NCBI RefSeq assembly: GCF_026262505.1
Contig: NC_067205.1
Location: 27,234,556-27,298,555, forward strand
Direction: 5' to 3'
Length of the DNA stretch: 64,000 bases
Origin: Trichomonas vaginalis G3
Lineage: Eukaryota > Parabasalia > Trichomonadida > Trichomonadidae
Numbering within the stretch: position 1 is the first letter of the stretch; every line of letters starts with the position of its first letter. Below are positions 33,507 through 44,190 of this stretch, in pieces. The position numbers and the translations under genes were made by a program. The notes under the pieces are model-generated. The model saw only the letters and a program-made list of their open reading frames with translations. It made no database searches and was not told the DNA's origin.

Positions 33507-34871
33507 CTATTCATATTGTTCAGATGAATAAGATACTTCATCTGAGAAGTCAGAAGAGATGGCCTCACCAATTGCATTATCAGAAAATTCTCCAAGATTC
33601 ATTGGTTCTTCGTAAATGTCCTTAAGAAACACCTCTTTGTTTGAATGCATGTACTCCATCACAATGGAAAGAGTGTTCACAAGTCCGAACTGGAAAATAC
33701 CTGAAAACAAAGACTCTCTGACTGAATTCTCGGCCTGAAGAACAGAAAAAATAGAAATTCCGATGGAAACAAACAAAACAATAGTTCTATATGTGGATAA
33801 CCTAATACCTGGGTCTCCTGCAAAATGTTGGATGTTGACAATCATATAATAACAAAAAAGACAAAAATAAATGAAACTAATAAAAGTATTCAAATATTCT
33901 AAGTCGAAAGCAAGGGAACCAAGCTGGTCTGGGATATCGCAAGGATAGTGCACGAGAAAGTTGATCGATGAAAGAAAGAATGTTGTACCGAAATAGATGA
34001 AAGGAAGGTAAATCATTGTTTGTGTTAACTTTTGATCGAAAGTACGAGAAATAAGGAACATGGATACAAAGAATAGTACTGGGCCATATATGTCCGAAAA
34101 GATTATGTCTAAGTAAACTGTGAGAGGAGTTGGTTTGTAAAAATTTAAAATTGATAAAGGCTGATCATAGAAAATTGTAGCTAAATTCAGTAGGGAGCAT
34201 GCTTTTTGTTCTATTGTGGTAGCAGTTTTGCGGAAAAATCGTACAATAATAAGAATTAATAAAATTATTGGGAAATTTATCCGAATCCAGATCATAAGCA
34301 ATGTAAAAGATGTGTTTTCGTATGCATATAATATGTCGATTTCTTTAATCTCGGGAGTATTAGAAACACTACCGACAAACTCGATTTCTGAGTAATCTAG
34401 AATTTTATCAACAAAGATTAACTGGATAAAATCGCTCTTTTTCGACGAAAAAGAAGGAAATATGTGTCTTGTATTGCGCAACATCATTGAAGGTTTCTCA
34501 TAATAAGATTTATAAGAAATATTAAAAGTATATGAAAGAGAAATCTTCTTGAATTGGGTTAAACCTGGTATCTTCATATATATTTGAAGGTTATTGTTCA
34601 TTGGACGAGTAATCTTAAATTTGGATACAATAGGAATTATCGGAAGACTGTTTTGAGCTGCTGTTTTCTTATGTGTAGTAGATGTATACGATGTTGTGTA
34701 TGTTGGAATAAAGCCAATGGCTAATAAAAAAATAAATAAAACGCCAAATCCAAAATAAGGAGCGTATTTTCCATTATGATCTGATGAATCTATTATCATT
34801 TCAATATTGTTTGTTGTATCATCACCGATTGCAATTGAAAATAAGTGATTTTGGTCATCAAATTCTTTCAT
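33507..34871 (-). CDS. Seven-segment membrane protein, Wntless/TMEM181-like topology (454 aa)
   Basis: The only full-length copy. Cytosolic N-terminus, membrane segment 1 at ~37-57, a ~130-residue region with beta-like strands (58-188, presumably lumenal/extracellular), then six segments at ~189-212, 258-275, 286-307, 328-347, 362-379 and 386-405. It ends in an acidic, Ser-rich cytosolic tail (GEAISSDFSDEVSYSS). One N-terminal segment, a soluble domain and a C-terminal bundle of six is close to the layout of Wntless/TMEM181-type sorting receptors, but I cannot confirm the family. Residues 1-132 lie right of the repeat breakpoint and are unique; the rest is repeated in the array. The A-rich leader before the ATG has no clear initiator. 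Confidence 0.6.
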   Translation of the reverse strand: MKEFDDQNHLFSIAIGDDTTNNIEMIIDSSDHNGKYAPYFGFGVLFIFLLAIGFIPTYTTSYTSTTHKKTAAQNSLPIIPIVSKFKITRPMNNNLQIYMKIPGLTQFKKISLSYTFNISYKSYYEKPSMMLRNTRHIFPSFSSKKSDFIQLIFVDKILDYSEIEFVGSVSNTPEIKEIDILYAYENTSFTLLMIWIRINFPIILLILIIVRFFRKTATTIEQKACSLLNLATIFYDQPLSILNFYKPTPLTVYLDIIFSDIYGPVLFFVSMFLISRTFDQKLTQTMIYLPFIYFGTTFFLSSINFLVHYPCDIPDQLGSLAFDLEYLNTFISFIYFCLFCYYMIVNIQHFAGDPGIRLSTYRTIVLFVSIGISIFSVLQAENSVRESLFSGIFQFGLVNTLSIVMEYMHSNKEVFLKDIYEEPMNLGEFSDNAIGEAISSDFSDEVSYSSEQYE

Positions 34872-35380
34872 TTTTTATTTTTATTTTTTTGTCAGATTCT
34901 ATAAAAAAAGTCGGGGCTGAGTCATATACAGCTTTAAGCAAGCTTATTATATGCAAATAGACTAACTTTGCCTTATAGTAAAAATGAATTCATATGTTGC
35001 TCAACTTAGTTTAGTTCATATTTTGAATTGTTTTAATGATATTGTCTGCAGACATATCAAATTGCTATTATTCATGAAACTTGAATCAACAGATCATTAG
35101 CTTGTTTTATGCCTGACGATTGAAATAATAATAATATTACTCAAAGTCTATGATTATCGACGAAAACATCTGGTTCTGATAAAGGAAACTCAATGCTTTG
35201 CAATAATTTATATGTCATTGTTGAAGAATTCATTTGGAATTTTTAAACATTTTGAAATGAAATTTTATAGATATATTTTCATAAAACGTATAGCAATGAG
35301 ATTATTTTTAATCTAAATTTCGATTTTTAAAAAATTTCGGATTTTTTGTAAAGTAACGGTTTTTCTATAGGAATCAGTCC
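34872..35380. other. Divergent intergenic region
   Basis: About 510 bp between the membrane-protein start (-) and the ankyrin start (+). AT-rich, presumably carrying both promoters. No RNA gene or repeat stands out. Confidence 0.5.
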
Positions 35381-36733
35381 ATGAATCTGAATCACGAATA
35401 CATTGCTGCTCATCTCAGTGATTATATTCAAAACGAAAACTTTTTTGATACATTCGATATCATAGAGATCAAAAGAATCATGAAATATTCACGTTTAACC
35501 GCCGATGAGTACGTTACTCTTCTTAAACAGTCTTCATCAACTCTTAATGCCAAAGAATTATATATCAGTACACGAAAAGCAAATGTTACTATCCAAAACA
35601 TCGAAGAAGTTGTTTCAATTCTTAACTTCGTCAAAAAGTACATGAAATTCCATATATTTGATGGAATTATTGATTTCATCAATGAAAACGACAAACATAT
35701 GCGTGATTCTAAAGAAGAAATCAAACAACATCAAACAGAAATAAAAACATTACAGAATCAAATACAAAATTCTGCCAAAGAAACTACAGTCACTCGAACT
35801 AATGAAGATCACAACTATTCTAGAGAATTTTTAACCAAAATCTCATCACTTAAAGAAACCAAAGATTTTTATCGTGTTTACCAATTCTTTGAAGAACTTT
35901 CTTCTAAAGGAAATCGCGAAATTATTTCAAAGGCTTGTGAAGAAGGACTTTGGAAGAAGACAACAGATTATGGAAAGAATGTACTTCATGTTGCAAGTGA
36001 AAAAGGAAATCTTAATCTTGTCAAATCACTTATTGAATGTGGCTGTGATAAAGAAGCAAAGTCTAAATATGGATATACTCCACTCATTTGGGCATCATAT
36101 TATGGTTATCTTGAAGTTGTTAAATATCTTATCTCAGTTGGAGCTGATAAAGAAGCAAAAGAAAATAATGGATATACTCCACTCATTTGGGCATCATATT
36201 ATGGTTATCTTGAAGTTGTTAAATATCTTATCTCAGTTGGAGCTGATAAAGAAGCAAAAGAAAATAATGGATATACTCCACTCATTTTTGCATCAGATAA
36301 TGGTCATCTTGAAGTTGTTAAATATCTTATCTCAGTTGGAGCTGATAAAGAAGCAAAGTCTAAATATGGATCTACTCCACTGCATTATGCATCAATTAAT
36401 GGTCATCTTGAAGTTGTTAAATATCTTATCTCAGTTGGAGCTGATAAAGAAGCAAAAGAAAATAATGGATATACTCCACTCATTTGGGCATCATATTATG
36501 GTTATCTTGAAGTTGTTAAATATCTTATCTCAGTTGGAGCTGATAAAGAAGCAAAAGAAAATAATGGATATACTCCACTCATTTGGGCATCATATTATGG
36601 TTATCTTGAAGTTGTTAAATATCTTATCTCAGTTGGAGCTGATAAAGAAGCAAAGAATGATGATGGATATACTGCACTCTCGCTTGCAAAAGGTGAAGTA
36701 AGAGATTATCTAAAATCTATTGGAGCAAAGTAA
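35381..36733 (+). CDS. Ankyrin-repeat protein (450 aa), trichomonad DUF3447-type
   Basis: N-terminal ~105 residues form the helical module typical of the large trichomonad ankyrin family (HLSDYIQNENFFDTFDI ... NFVKKYMKFHIFDGIIDF). A coiled coil follows at ~105-133. After a helical linker come about eight ankyrin repeats from ~197 to the C-terminus, with the consensus GYTPLIWASYYGYLEVVKYL and GADKEAK. Six of the repeats are nearly identical. The first (NVLHVASEKGNLNLVKSLIE) and last (GYTALSLAKGEVRDYLKSIG) are divergent and act as caps. Ankyrin stacks bind other proteins; the partner is unknown. Trichomonads carry hundreds of such genes. The frame is intact and the stop is followed by A/T-rich sequence. 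Confidence 0.9.
   Translation: MNLNHEYIAAHLSDYIQNENFFDTFDIIEIKRIMKYSRLTADEYVTLLKQSSSTLNAKELYISTRKANVTIQNIEEVVSILNFVKKYMKFHIFDGIIDFINENDKHMRDSKEEIKQHQTEIKTLQNQIQNSAKETTVTRTNEDHNYSREFLTKISSLKETKDFYRVYQFFEELSSKGNREIISKACEEGLWKKTTDYGKNVLHVASEKGNLNLVKSLIECGCDKEAKSKYGYTPLIWASYYGYLEVVKYLISVGADKEAKENNGYTPLIWASYYGYLEVVKYLISVGADKEAKENNGYTPLIFASDNGHLEVVKYLISVGADKEAKSKYGSTPLHYASINGHLEVVKYLISVGADKEAKENNGYTPLIWASYYGYLEVVKYLISVGADKEAKENNGYTPLIWASYYGYLEVVKYLISVGADKEAKNDDGYTALSLAKGEVRDYLKSIGAK
36071..36664 (+). repeat. Six 99-bp tandem repeats inside the ankyrin gene
   Basis: Units start at 36071, 36170, 36269, 36368, 36467 and 36566, each exactly 99 bp (33 codons) and nearly identical at the DNA level. The third and fourth units carry most of the differences (FASDNGH and HYASINGH variants). 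Because the period is a multiple of three, the +1 frame is also open across the array. That frame is a by-product, not a gene. Confidence 0.9.
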
Positions 36734-37509
36734 TATAATCTAACCAGATAACATAATTATATTAAAACTAACAATATTCTTATTTCCAATCTATTCTTCA
36801 TATGAATATTGTTTATTATTTATTGTTTATTTTTCATTTAATTCATTAATTAAAATAAACAATTTTATTATTCATATTTATCAACAACAAAATAATATCA
36901 AATATCATTTTATCAAGTTCCTGACATTTCTTCTTCTATTTAAAATTACACATTATATTTTTAAGTTTCGAAGTGGAGAATCAGAGAAAAAAAAGTGATT
37001 TGGACCATAATACTTTAATTTATGAATATTTTGACGCATATAAAGTATTATTTGATGCTAATGCACTTAATGATCGCTGGAACAATTCTGACTTACAACT
37101 ATTACGATAACTTTTTCATTAAAGACATTTTTGTTGATAACAACATTTTTGTGTACAGTCATTGGATATTCCCTCGAAGTTGTTGACTATTCAATAGACT
37201 CAGAATTTCATTTTAAAAATACTATCGATTATTTTAAGCTACTACGATATTTCTTTACTCAGTAGATTATAAACATCTTCATAAAGTGGAAATGATCTAT
37301 GTTCACTTCAAGAAATCAGGAAGAAAAATAAAATTTTCATTTCCTGATTATGTAACATCCATAATATAGGAATTATGTGTGTGTATCATGAAATATATAA
37401 AATTCGCTAGGTGGGGAAAGATATTTTAAAATATAAAAAAAATTATTGAAATATAAATAAGATATAAGAGTAATTCTACTTCATTGTACCCATTATAGTA
37501 AGTACAACA
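36734..37509. other. Noncoding spacer
   Basis: AT-rich interval after the ankyrin gene with no credible gene. The boundary to the Polinton fragment is diffuse around 37.5 kb. Confidence 0.5.
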
Positions 37510-37862
37510 TGTCTTGAGCCACCATATCCTCGGTGCTCTCATTCAAGAGGATTTGCTTAAAGAATAGAGAACAAGATATGTGTCGAATTCTAAGAAGCTC
37601 AGACACTTTAACATCTCAGTTGTCATTTGTGTACAAGACAGCAAAGAGTTTAAGTAAGGATGTTAAAAGAATACTTACTGACATTATACTTTTCCCCGGA
37701 TTGTCCGAAGACGATTTCATGAACTTATGAAAGAGTCCATGGCAGGTAAGTTTGACAGACATGAACTATGGGAGAAGTACAAAGTCATACAAGACCCTCA
37801 TACTTCTTTCAGAATTCATACTAACGCAAACAAAGTTCAAATTGTAAAAAAGTCAAGCTTGA
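37510..37862 (+). pseudogene. Polinton packaging ATPase, C-terminal part (broken)
   Basis: Readable stretches match the ATPase fossil at 16775-17100 (KSLSKDVKRILTDIILFPG, KFDRHELWEKYKVIQDPHTS). Only the C-terminal third is present. Confidence 0.6.
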
Positions 37863-37883
37863 AAAATAAAGAGTTCATTTACC

Positions 37884-38818
37884 CTACTTGTTTGAAGTTG
37901 TCAAAAATACTCTGTTATTTTTCCTTTAACAATGACAAATCTTCTTTGAATGTAAATTGTACAACCTTTAATATCATAGTGTGTTTGAGTAACGTATCTT
38001 GAACTATTTGTTTCACATCTTCATTCGGTGTCATTGAAATCGGTAAGTTTTCGCGATAGAACCAATTTCTGTCAGATTTGTAAATCTTAGCAAGTCGTAA
38101 AAGCTTTGTGTTTCTTCTGACTAAATGCAACATAAACCATATCTCTGTCTTCTTCTTTCTCCAACTCTTCAGTATAAATCATATACTTATAGTTCTTTTC
38201 CTTTCCTTTTGTACCGAACGTGGTATTCTTTTCTGAATGCTTTTGTCTTTTGCTTCAAGCTTGTTTTCCATCTCTTCACGTTCTTGTCTATGAATTTCGT
38301 CAAGAAGTCTGTAAATATACCAAGCATAACGAGGCGAAGCCCACATTGCAACAGCATTACAAGAAGTCTATTACATAATATCCTCTCAAACCGTTTGGCA
38401 ATTTTTCACGATTTTCATAGAGTTTTGGCGACTGGGGTTTTATTACTTACTCGCTGTTCTTCACTGTTTTCATAGAAGTTTTGGCGACTGCGGTTTTTTA
38501 CTTACTCGCTGTTCTTCACGATTTTCATAGAGTTTGGCGACTCGCGGTTTTTACTTACTCGCTGTTCTTCACTGTTTCAGAAAAAAGTATGTCTCCGCTG
38601 TGCTTCGCTCAAATTCTTGTGTGCTTTGGTTCCTAAACCAGTCTTGTGGTTTCTTAGTATCTGGAGCAAAACATGCTGTCAAAATACTTTGCATTTGGTA
38701 CATATCGTCTTTGACCGAACGAATGAGACGGAGTTGTTTGTTAACTGTATGTACTCGTATTCTTCATTTATAGCTTCAATGGACTATAACTGTTTTGTGT
38801 TTCTCTGTTGTTGACATA
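37884..38818 (-). pseudogene. Polinton KilA-N protein (broken)
   Basis: Counterpart of the gene at 15815-16753, including the ~60-bp tandem repeat in its basic half (about 38400-38580). The C-terminal helical part reads MLHLVRRNTKLLRLAKIYKS. Several breaks. Confidence 0.55.
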
Positions 38819-38903
38819 TCTGTCTTTACATACAAAATAAAAAAATATTTTATAAAAAATTAGCGTTATTTTTTGACTTTCACAAAGACCAAAAAAAAAC
38901 GCT

Positions 38904-39511
38904 TTACATGTATTTTTCAGCAACTTCGTCAAATAATTTTATAGCTTTATCTATCTCATCTACTTCAAACGTTCTTTACCTTTTATGGAGCACCATATAT
39001 TTTCTCAAACTTTTCAAGTAGTTCTGTTTCTGCAGCTCTCATATCATTAGCAAACACAACCTTGACTCTATTGACTGTACTGTCATATCTTTGAGTTATA
39101 TATAATATTCTTCCTATCTTATATCTCTTTGTATTGAAGTCCTTCGGTTTCTGAACGATGTAAAGTAAGCCTTCACTGCAAACGTTCCGTATCGAATGAA
39201 CCATATGTTATGAAGTTATATCCAACAACTGGGTCTAAACCATAACAAAACTATTGTATAAGACTTTTGTCTATAAGATATGCTGCAGTTCCATAGAATC
39301 TTACCGATACATAAGCTCAGATTTCTGTCAAAATTTCTGACTAGAAGCAATTCTAACCCAGTCCTTTGTTTTCTTTCCAGATGGAGATATAATGTCTGAC
39401 AAAGAATATTTTGTTGTATTCTTTGAGTATCTTACGTTTAAAATCACCTATTCTAACCACTTTGGTGTCATTGTCTATCTTTCTAACTGTTTCAAACTCA
39501 ATGTTTGTCAT
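38904..39511 (-). pseudogene. Polinton GIY-YIG/T5orf172-like protein (broken)
   Basis: Starts MTNIEFETVRKIDNDTKVVR at 39511, a module absent from the counterpart at 15340-15729. The nuclease-like part follows further downstream (GLLYIV, YKIGRILYITQR, ANDMRAAETELLEKF). Assignment to the GIY-YIG-like fold is by motif order only. A few breaks. Confidence 0.45.
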
Positions 39512-39589
39512 TTCTGTTCTTACATACAAAATAAAAAAATAAAATAAAAATAAAACAACTTTATTTTTCTGTCTTAATGGAAATTCATG

Positions 39590-40250
39590 AAATTTGGTCA
39601 TTTTTCAGCAAAAATATATTTAGGTGAAAGAGTGAGATCTCACCTGTTTTCTCACCTCTTTTCTGTCTAAAACAACACAAAACTCATGAAAATTTGGTCA
39701 TTTTTCAGCAAAAAATATATTTTATGTTAGCGATGTAGATCTAACGACGTTTTTCACACACCTGTTTTCTAACATGGCTAAAACAACAGCCAAAACTCAT
39801 GAAATTTGTCATTTTTTCAGCAAATATATTTTATGTTAGCATGTTAGATCTAAACACGTTTTTCTCACCTGTTTTTCCTAACATGGTGCTAAAACATACA
39901 AAAACTCATAATAATTTCAAGCTTTCATGCGAACTTAAATGTTTTGTCAAGACTTTGTCATATTGATGCTTCTCTCGGTTTTCCGAGGGAAGAGATTCCA
40001 TGTTTTTGTCAAGACTTCATTGTAAAAATGACCAAAAATATATTTATGTTAGCATGTAGATCTAACACGTTTTCTAACCTCTTTTCTAACATGGTCTAAA
40101 ACAACACAACAAAACTCACTGAATTTTCATAGCGGAATTCAAGCAAAATAAAAGTTTATGTTAGCATGTTAGATCTCACCTGTTTTCTCACCTGTTTTCC
40201 TCACCTCTTTTTTTCACAAGCGTTTTACATGAATTGTCGATGTATATTTG
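39590..40250. repeat. Minisatellite block A (~115-bp period)
   Basis: About five imperfect units containing gaaatttggtcatttttcagc, tatattta, tgttagcatgtagatctaac and blocks of acctgttttct. Units start near 39590, 39690, 39806 and 39910 and again after 40030. One unit includes a small hairpin, ctcggttttccgag. Same vocabulary (agatctaac, acgttttctaac) as the larger array to the right, in inverted orientation. Confidence 0.7.
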
Positions 40251-40253
40251 ACT

Positions 40254-41180
40254 CTAAACATTTTCGTAGCTTCTATTTCTTCTTTTAGTACATGAATGTT
40301 TTAACATCGCGAAAGTTCTCTTTATATTCTTCTTGACGTCAGAAGAAGGAAATCTTCTGCTGTTGGATAGTTTTTTTAGAAAGTTCAACATAGTCCATTT
40401 TATCTTCTGCTGGCTTTTCTGCTTCTTTTCTTTAATCTGCATAGTCGTTTTCTCGCATACTTCTATCTCTTTGACGGAGTAGTTATATTTCCTCATTGCT
40501 GCTTTACATTTAGAACATTGCGGGGTTCATTTTTGCGTTATACATTGAAATAAAACCAGCTAGAAACACTAAGAGCGTCATTGCTTTTCATCTCAAAAAG
40601 CTGGGTCTTTATTTAGTTTTTCCATACTTTCCTCTTCTATCTTTAATCTCTTATTTCCAAACACATTCAAGCAACTAAGAAACAAAGTTTCGTATGTCTT
40701 AAATTCTTCGATTTATAAGTCAGAATTTTTATATACCATGTCGCAATCTTTGTCGCATAACTTATGGTTGCAATGAATATCCTAGAAACTCATATTTAAC
40801 TTTCGTATGAACTTCTTTATTTCTACTGAGTCAGTTGGTTTCACTCTAATTTCAATCGAATTCAAGGAATAGTGATAGTTTTTTTGCTGTGATTTCAAGG
40901 TAGTTTAGGGCAAATGGTGCGATGAGGTCCTGCAATTTCCATAAAGAGTACTGTTTCAATTTTTACTTCAATCCTTGCACGTACAGTCTAATTACATTGT
41001 TTAAAAGTTCATGCTTTAATTCTTGTTGTATTTCTGTTTCAGAAAGTAATATGAAGAAGGAATGAACTTTTTCATCTCTACTAACTTGACGTGGATTCCA
41101 TGACTAACGAGTTTTGGTGCTGTTGTGACAATTTGGTTCGGTGATTGTGTTGGCCGATTGTTGAAAATCACTATCTTTTA
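40254..41180 (-). pseudogene. Unknown Polinton-associated gene fragment (broken)
   Basis: Protein-like stretches on the minus strand between two minisatellite blocks. The best is 40254-40496, a Lys-rich helical segment (MRKYNYSVKEIEVCEKTTMQ). No family recognised. Sequence here is noisy. Its leader at ~41180-41225 shares the A/T-rich motif and gaaattcatga box found before other genes of this field. Confidence 0.35.
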
Positions 41181-42074
41181 TACAAAATAAAAAAATAAAA
41201 AATAAAATACTAACCTTTATTTTTTATTTCGTAGGAAATTCATGACAAATTCGAGGTGAAAAAGCAGGTGAAAACAGGTGAGAAATCTGCACCTCTTCAC
41301 CCTAAACATTTATTTTGGGTCTTACACTCATTAAACGATGAAGTCTTTGACAAAACATTTTACGCAGAAGTCATGACAATTCAAGAGGAGTAGAAATGAG
41401 GTTTAGAAAACTGTTAGAAACGTGTTAGATCTAACATCTAACATAAACTTTATTTTTTGGGTCCTTTACACTCATTACGAAGAGTCTTGACAAAACATTT
41501 AACGAAGAAGTCATGAAAATTCAAGAAGGTTAGAAAAGAGGTGAATAAAACAGGTGAGATCTAACATTCTAACGATAAACTTTATTTTGTCCTTTAACAA
41601 CTCATTACGCAAGAAGTCTTGAACAAAAAACATTTAGGCGAAGAAGTCATGAAAATTCAATGAGGTGGTAGAAAAACGGTGTTAGAAAAGCGTGTTAGAT
41701 CTAACATGCTAACATAAACTTTATTTTTGGGTCCTTTACAACTCATTACGAAGAAGTCTTGACAAAACCATTACGAAGAAGTCAAGAAAATTCAAGAGGT
41801 TAGAAAACGTGTTAAAAAGGTGTTAGATCTAAGCAATGCTAACAATAACTTTATTTTGGTCCTTTATAACTCATTACGAAGAAGTCTTGCAAAACATTTA
41901 ACGAAGAGTAATGAAATTCAAGAGTTAGAAAACGTGTTAGAAAACGTGTTAGATCTAAATGCTAACATAAACTTTATTTTTGGTGGTAAATTTCATGATT
42001 TCGAGAGTTTCTAAGACAATGTTAGAAAAACGTGTTAGAAAACGTGTAGATCTAACATTCTAACATAAACTTAT

Positions 42075-42517
42075 TTTTTGCTGAATATCAGCAACAAAAT
42101 GAACGAAGGTCAGATGTATGTAACTAAACCTTTGAATTCCATTCAATAACACGCTTAGTAAGCTCATAAAATGCTTGTTTTTGAGGTCGAGCCACTTTTG
42201 GCTCCACCGTATATTCCTTTCAACGGCAAAACTCAAGAATGTTCCTGCATGAATTTGTGTATAAAAAGCAACCGGTCGGAATTCGGGCGGTGCTAATATT
42301 CTTCAACAAAATGGCCTTATAAATACTCTTCCCAGGAACTTATTTTCGCAAGCCAACGTTCTAAGTCTTTTCCTACACTGGCTGAGACACCATATTTGTT
42401 GGCATAATGTAACCAATCCTTGTCTCTACGTAAGATTCAAATACCGTTATAAGTGCCTTTGTGAATGTTTCGCCATTAAGATTTGTTAGTGAATGTTTTT
42501 TTGGCTCGACTCTGACA
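42075..42517 (-). pseudogene. KilA-N-like gene fragment X, copy 1
   Basis: Minus-strand fragment starting at an ATG near 42517. It holds a segment like KSWEEYYKAFCEEYSNRRNS in better copies and a KilA-N-like strand-helix (GIYIHPDLVHFVAE) at its distal end, where the frame runs into the minisatellite. Virus-like element origin is inferred from the KilA-N-like motif. Broken. Confidence 0.4.
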
Positions 42518-43764
42518 TTTCTGTTCTTACCTAACGAAGATAAAAGTAGAAAAAAATAAAACTAACGTTATTTTTCTGTCTTAAGGAAATTAATGAAAAA
42601 TCAGAGGGTTGAAAAAAGAGGTGAAAAAACATTTACGAAGAAGTCATGACAAAAACATTTACGAAGAAGTCATACAAAACATTTACGGAGAAGTCTTGAA
42701 CAAAACAATTTAGCGAAGAAGTCTTGACAATTCAAGAGGGTAGAAAATGAGGTTAGAAATGAGGTTAATCTAACCATCTAACCCGACATTGCTCGTCAAA
42801 AATACAAAAAAAATGGACACTTTTTCATTAGATAACTGTTATTTTTTGACGCAGTGGAAGATTGACACTTCGTCAAAAAAATCCCTGAAATCATATCTTT
42901 TATAACAAAAAAATACCAAAAATAAAACTAACTTTATTTTTTTCTATCTTAAAGAAATTCATGAAAATTCATGAGGTTAGAAAACGTGTTTAGAAAACGT
43001 GGTTTAGATCTACCATCTACCGACATTCTCGTCAAATACAAAAAAATGACATTTTTCATTAGATAATCTGTTATTTTTGACGAAAGTGAAGATTGGCAAC
43101 TTCGTCAAAAAAATCTCGCTGAAATCATAATCTTTACATACAAAATAAAGAAATAAAACTAACTTTATTTTTCTATCTTAAGGAATTCATGAGGTGAGAA
43201 AAAAGAGGTGAAAAAAGAGGTGAGATCCTCACCTCTTCACCTAAACATTTATTTTGGGTCGCTTTACACTCATTTACGATGGAAGTCTTGACAAAACATT
43301 TCGAAGAAGTCATCGACAAATTCAAGAGGGTAGAAATGAGGTTAGAAAACGTGTTTAGAAAACGTGTTAGATTCTAACATTCTAACATAAACTTTATTTT
43401 TGGGTCCTTTACAGCCATTAACGAAGAAGTCTTGACAAAACATTTACGAAGAAGGTCATGAAAAATTAAAGGAGTTGAGAAAAAGAGGTGAAAAAACAGG
43501 TGAGATCAACATTCTAACATAAACTTTAATTTTTGGTCCTTTAACACTCATTACGAAGAAGTCTTGACAAAACATTTACGAATGAAGTCATGAAAATCAA
43601 GAGGTTAGAAACGTGTTAGAAACTGTTTAGATCTAACATGCTAACATAAAACTTTATTTTTGGTGTAAATTTCATGATTTTTCGAGAGTTTTAGAAACCA
43701 ATGTTAGAAAACGTGTTAGATAAACGTGTTAGATCTAACATTTCTAACATAAACTTTATTTTGG

Positions 43765-44190
43765 CTGAATTCAGCAACAAAATGAACGAGGTCAGGATGT
43801 ATGTAAATAACCTTTGAATTCATTCATAACACCGCTTAGTAAGCTCATAAAATGCTGTTTTGAGGTCGAGGCCACTTTTGGGCTCCAACCCGTATTCTTT
43901 CAAACCAAAACCCAAGAATTTCCTGCATGAATTTTGTAATAAAAAGCAACCGTCGGAATTCCGGCGGTTGCTATATTCTTCACAAAATGCCTTATAATAC
44001 TTTCCCGCAGACTTATTTTCCAACAACTTTCTAAAGTCTTTCCTAAAAGCTGCTGGACACATATTTGTTTTGCATTAATGTAAGCGCATCCTTGTCTCTA
44101 CGTAAGACTTCAATACGCGTTATAAGTGCCTTTTGTGAATGTTTCCGCGACATTAGATTTGTTAGTGAAGTTTTTTGCTTCGACCGACAT
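43765..44190 (-). pseudogene. KilA-N-like gene fragment X, copy 2
   Basis: The clearest copy. 43820-44062 reads MCPAAFRKDFRKLLENKSAG, then an NSDGCFL segment and FYELTKR. Same orientation and context as copy 1. Broken. Confidence 0.4.

Larger units (their letters stand above)
17690..34475. repeat. Tandem array of ~5.37 kb host units (3 full + 1 partial)
   Basis: Head-to-tail units at 18363-23718 (5356 bp), 23719-29089 (5371 bp) and 29090-34475 (5386 bp), with a partial unit 0 at 17690-18362. Each contains the 5' part of a minus-strand gene (69-aa ORF), a plus-strand 701-codon gene, a plus-strand 241-codon gene and the 3' part of a minus-strand membrane-protein gene. The copies are almost identical even in spacers and differ mainly by one-base indels. 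At the right end the sequence continues past the breakpoint into the complete membrane-protein gene, which places the repeat boundary after gtatt (34471-34475, 29085-29089, 23714-23718, 18358-18362). Very recent duplication or partly an assembly product. Confidence 0.9.
37510..39511. mobile_element. Polinton/Maverick fossil fragment (copy 1b, inverted relative to copy 1)
   Basis: Carries the packaging ATPase end (+), KilA-N gene (-) and GIY-YIG-like gene (-), which is the order of 15.3-17.1 kb turned around. The sequence is close enough to that block that the two are the same subfamily. Broken, with roughly ten or more breaks, some possibly due to read errors in this stretch. The satellite field to the right shares leader-type motifs with it and may be part of the same element. 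Confidence 0.75.

Noticed and set aside
36071-36664. CRISPR-like array
   Set aside because: Regular 99-bp units, but without distinct spacers and in a eukaryotic coding gene.
35874-36701. 275-codon frame overlapping the ankyrin gene
   Set aside because: It is the +1 frame of a repeat whose period is a multiple of three; the ankyrin frame explains the conservation.
38125-38814. Plus-strand frames in the inverted Polinton fragment
   Set aside because: Antisense to the KilA-N fossil; explained by the minus-strand homology to 15.8-16.75 kb.
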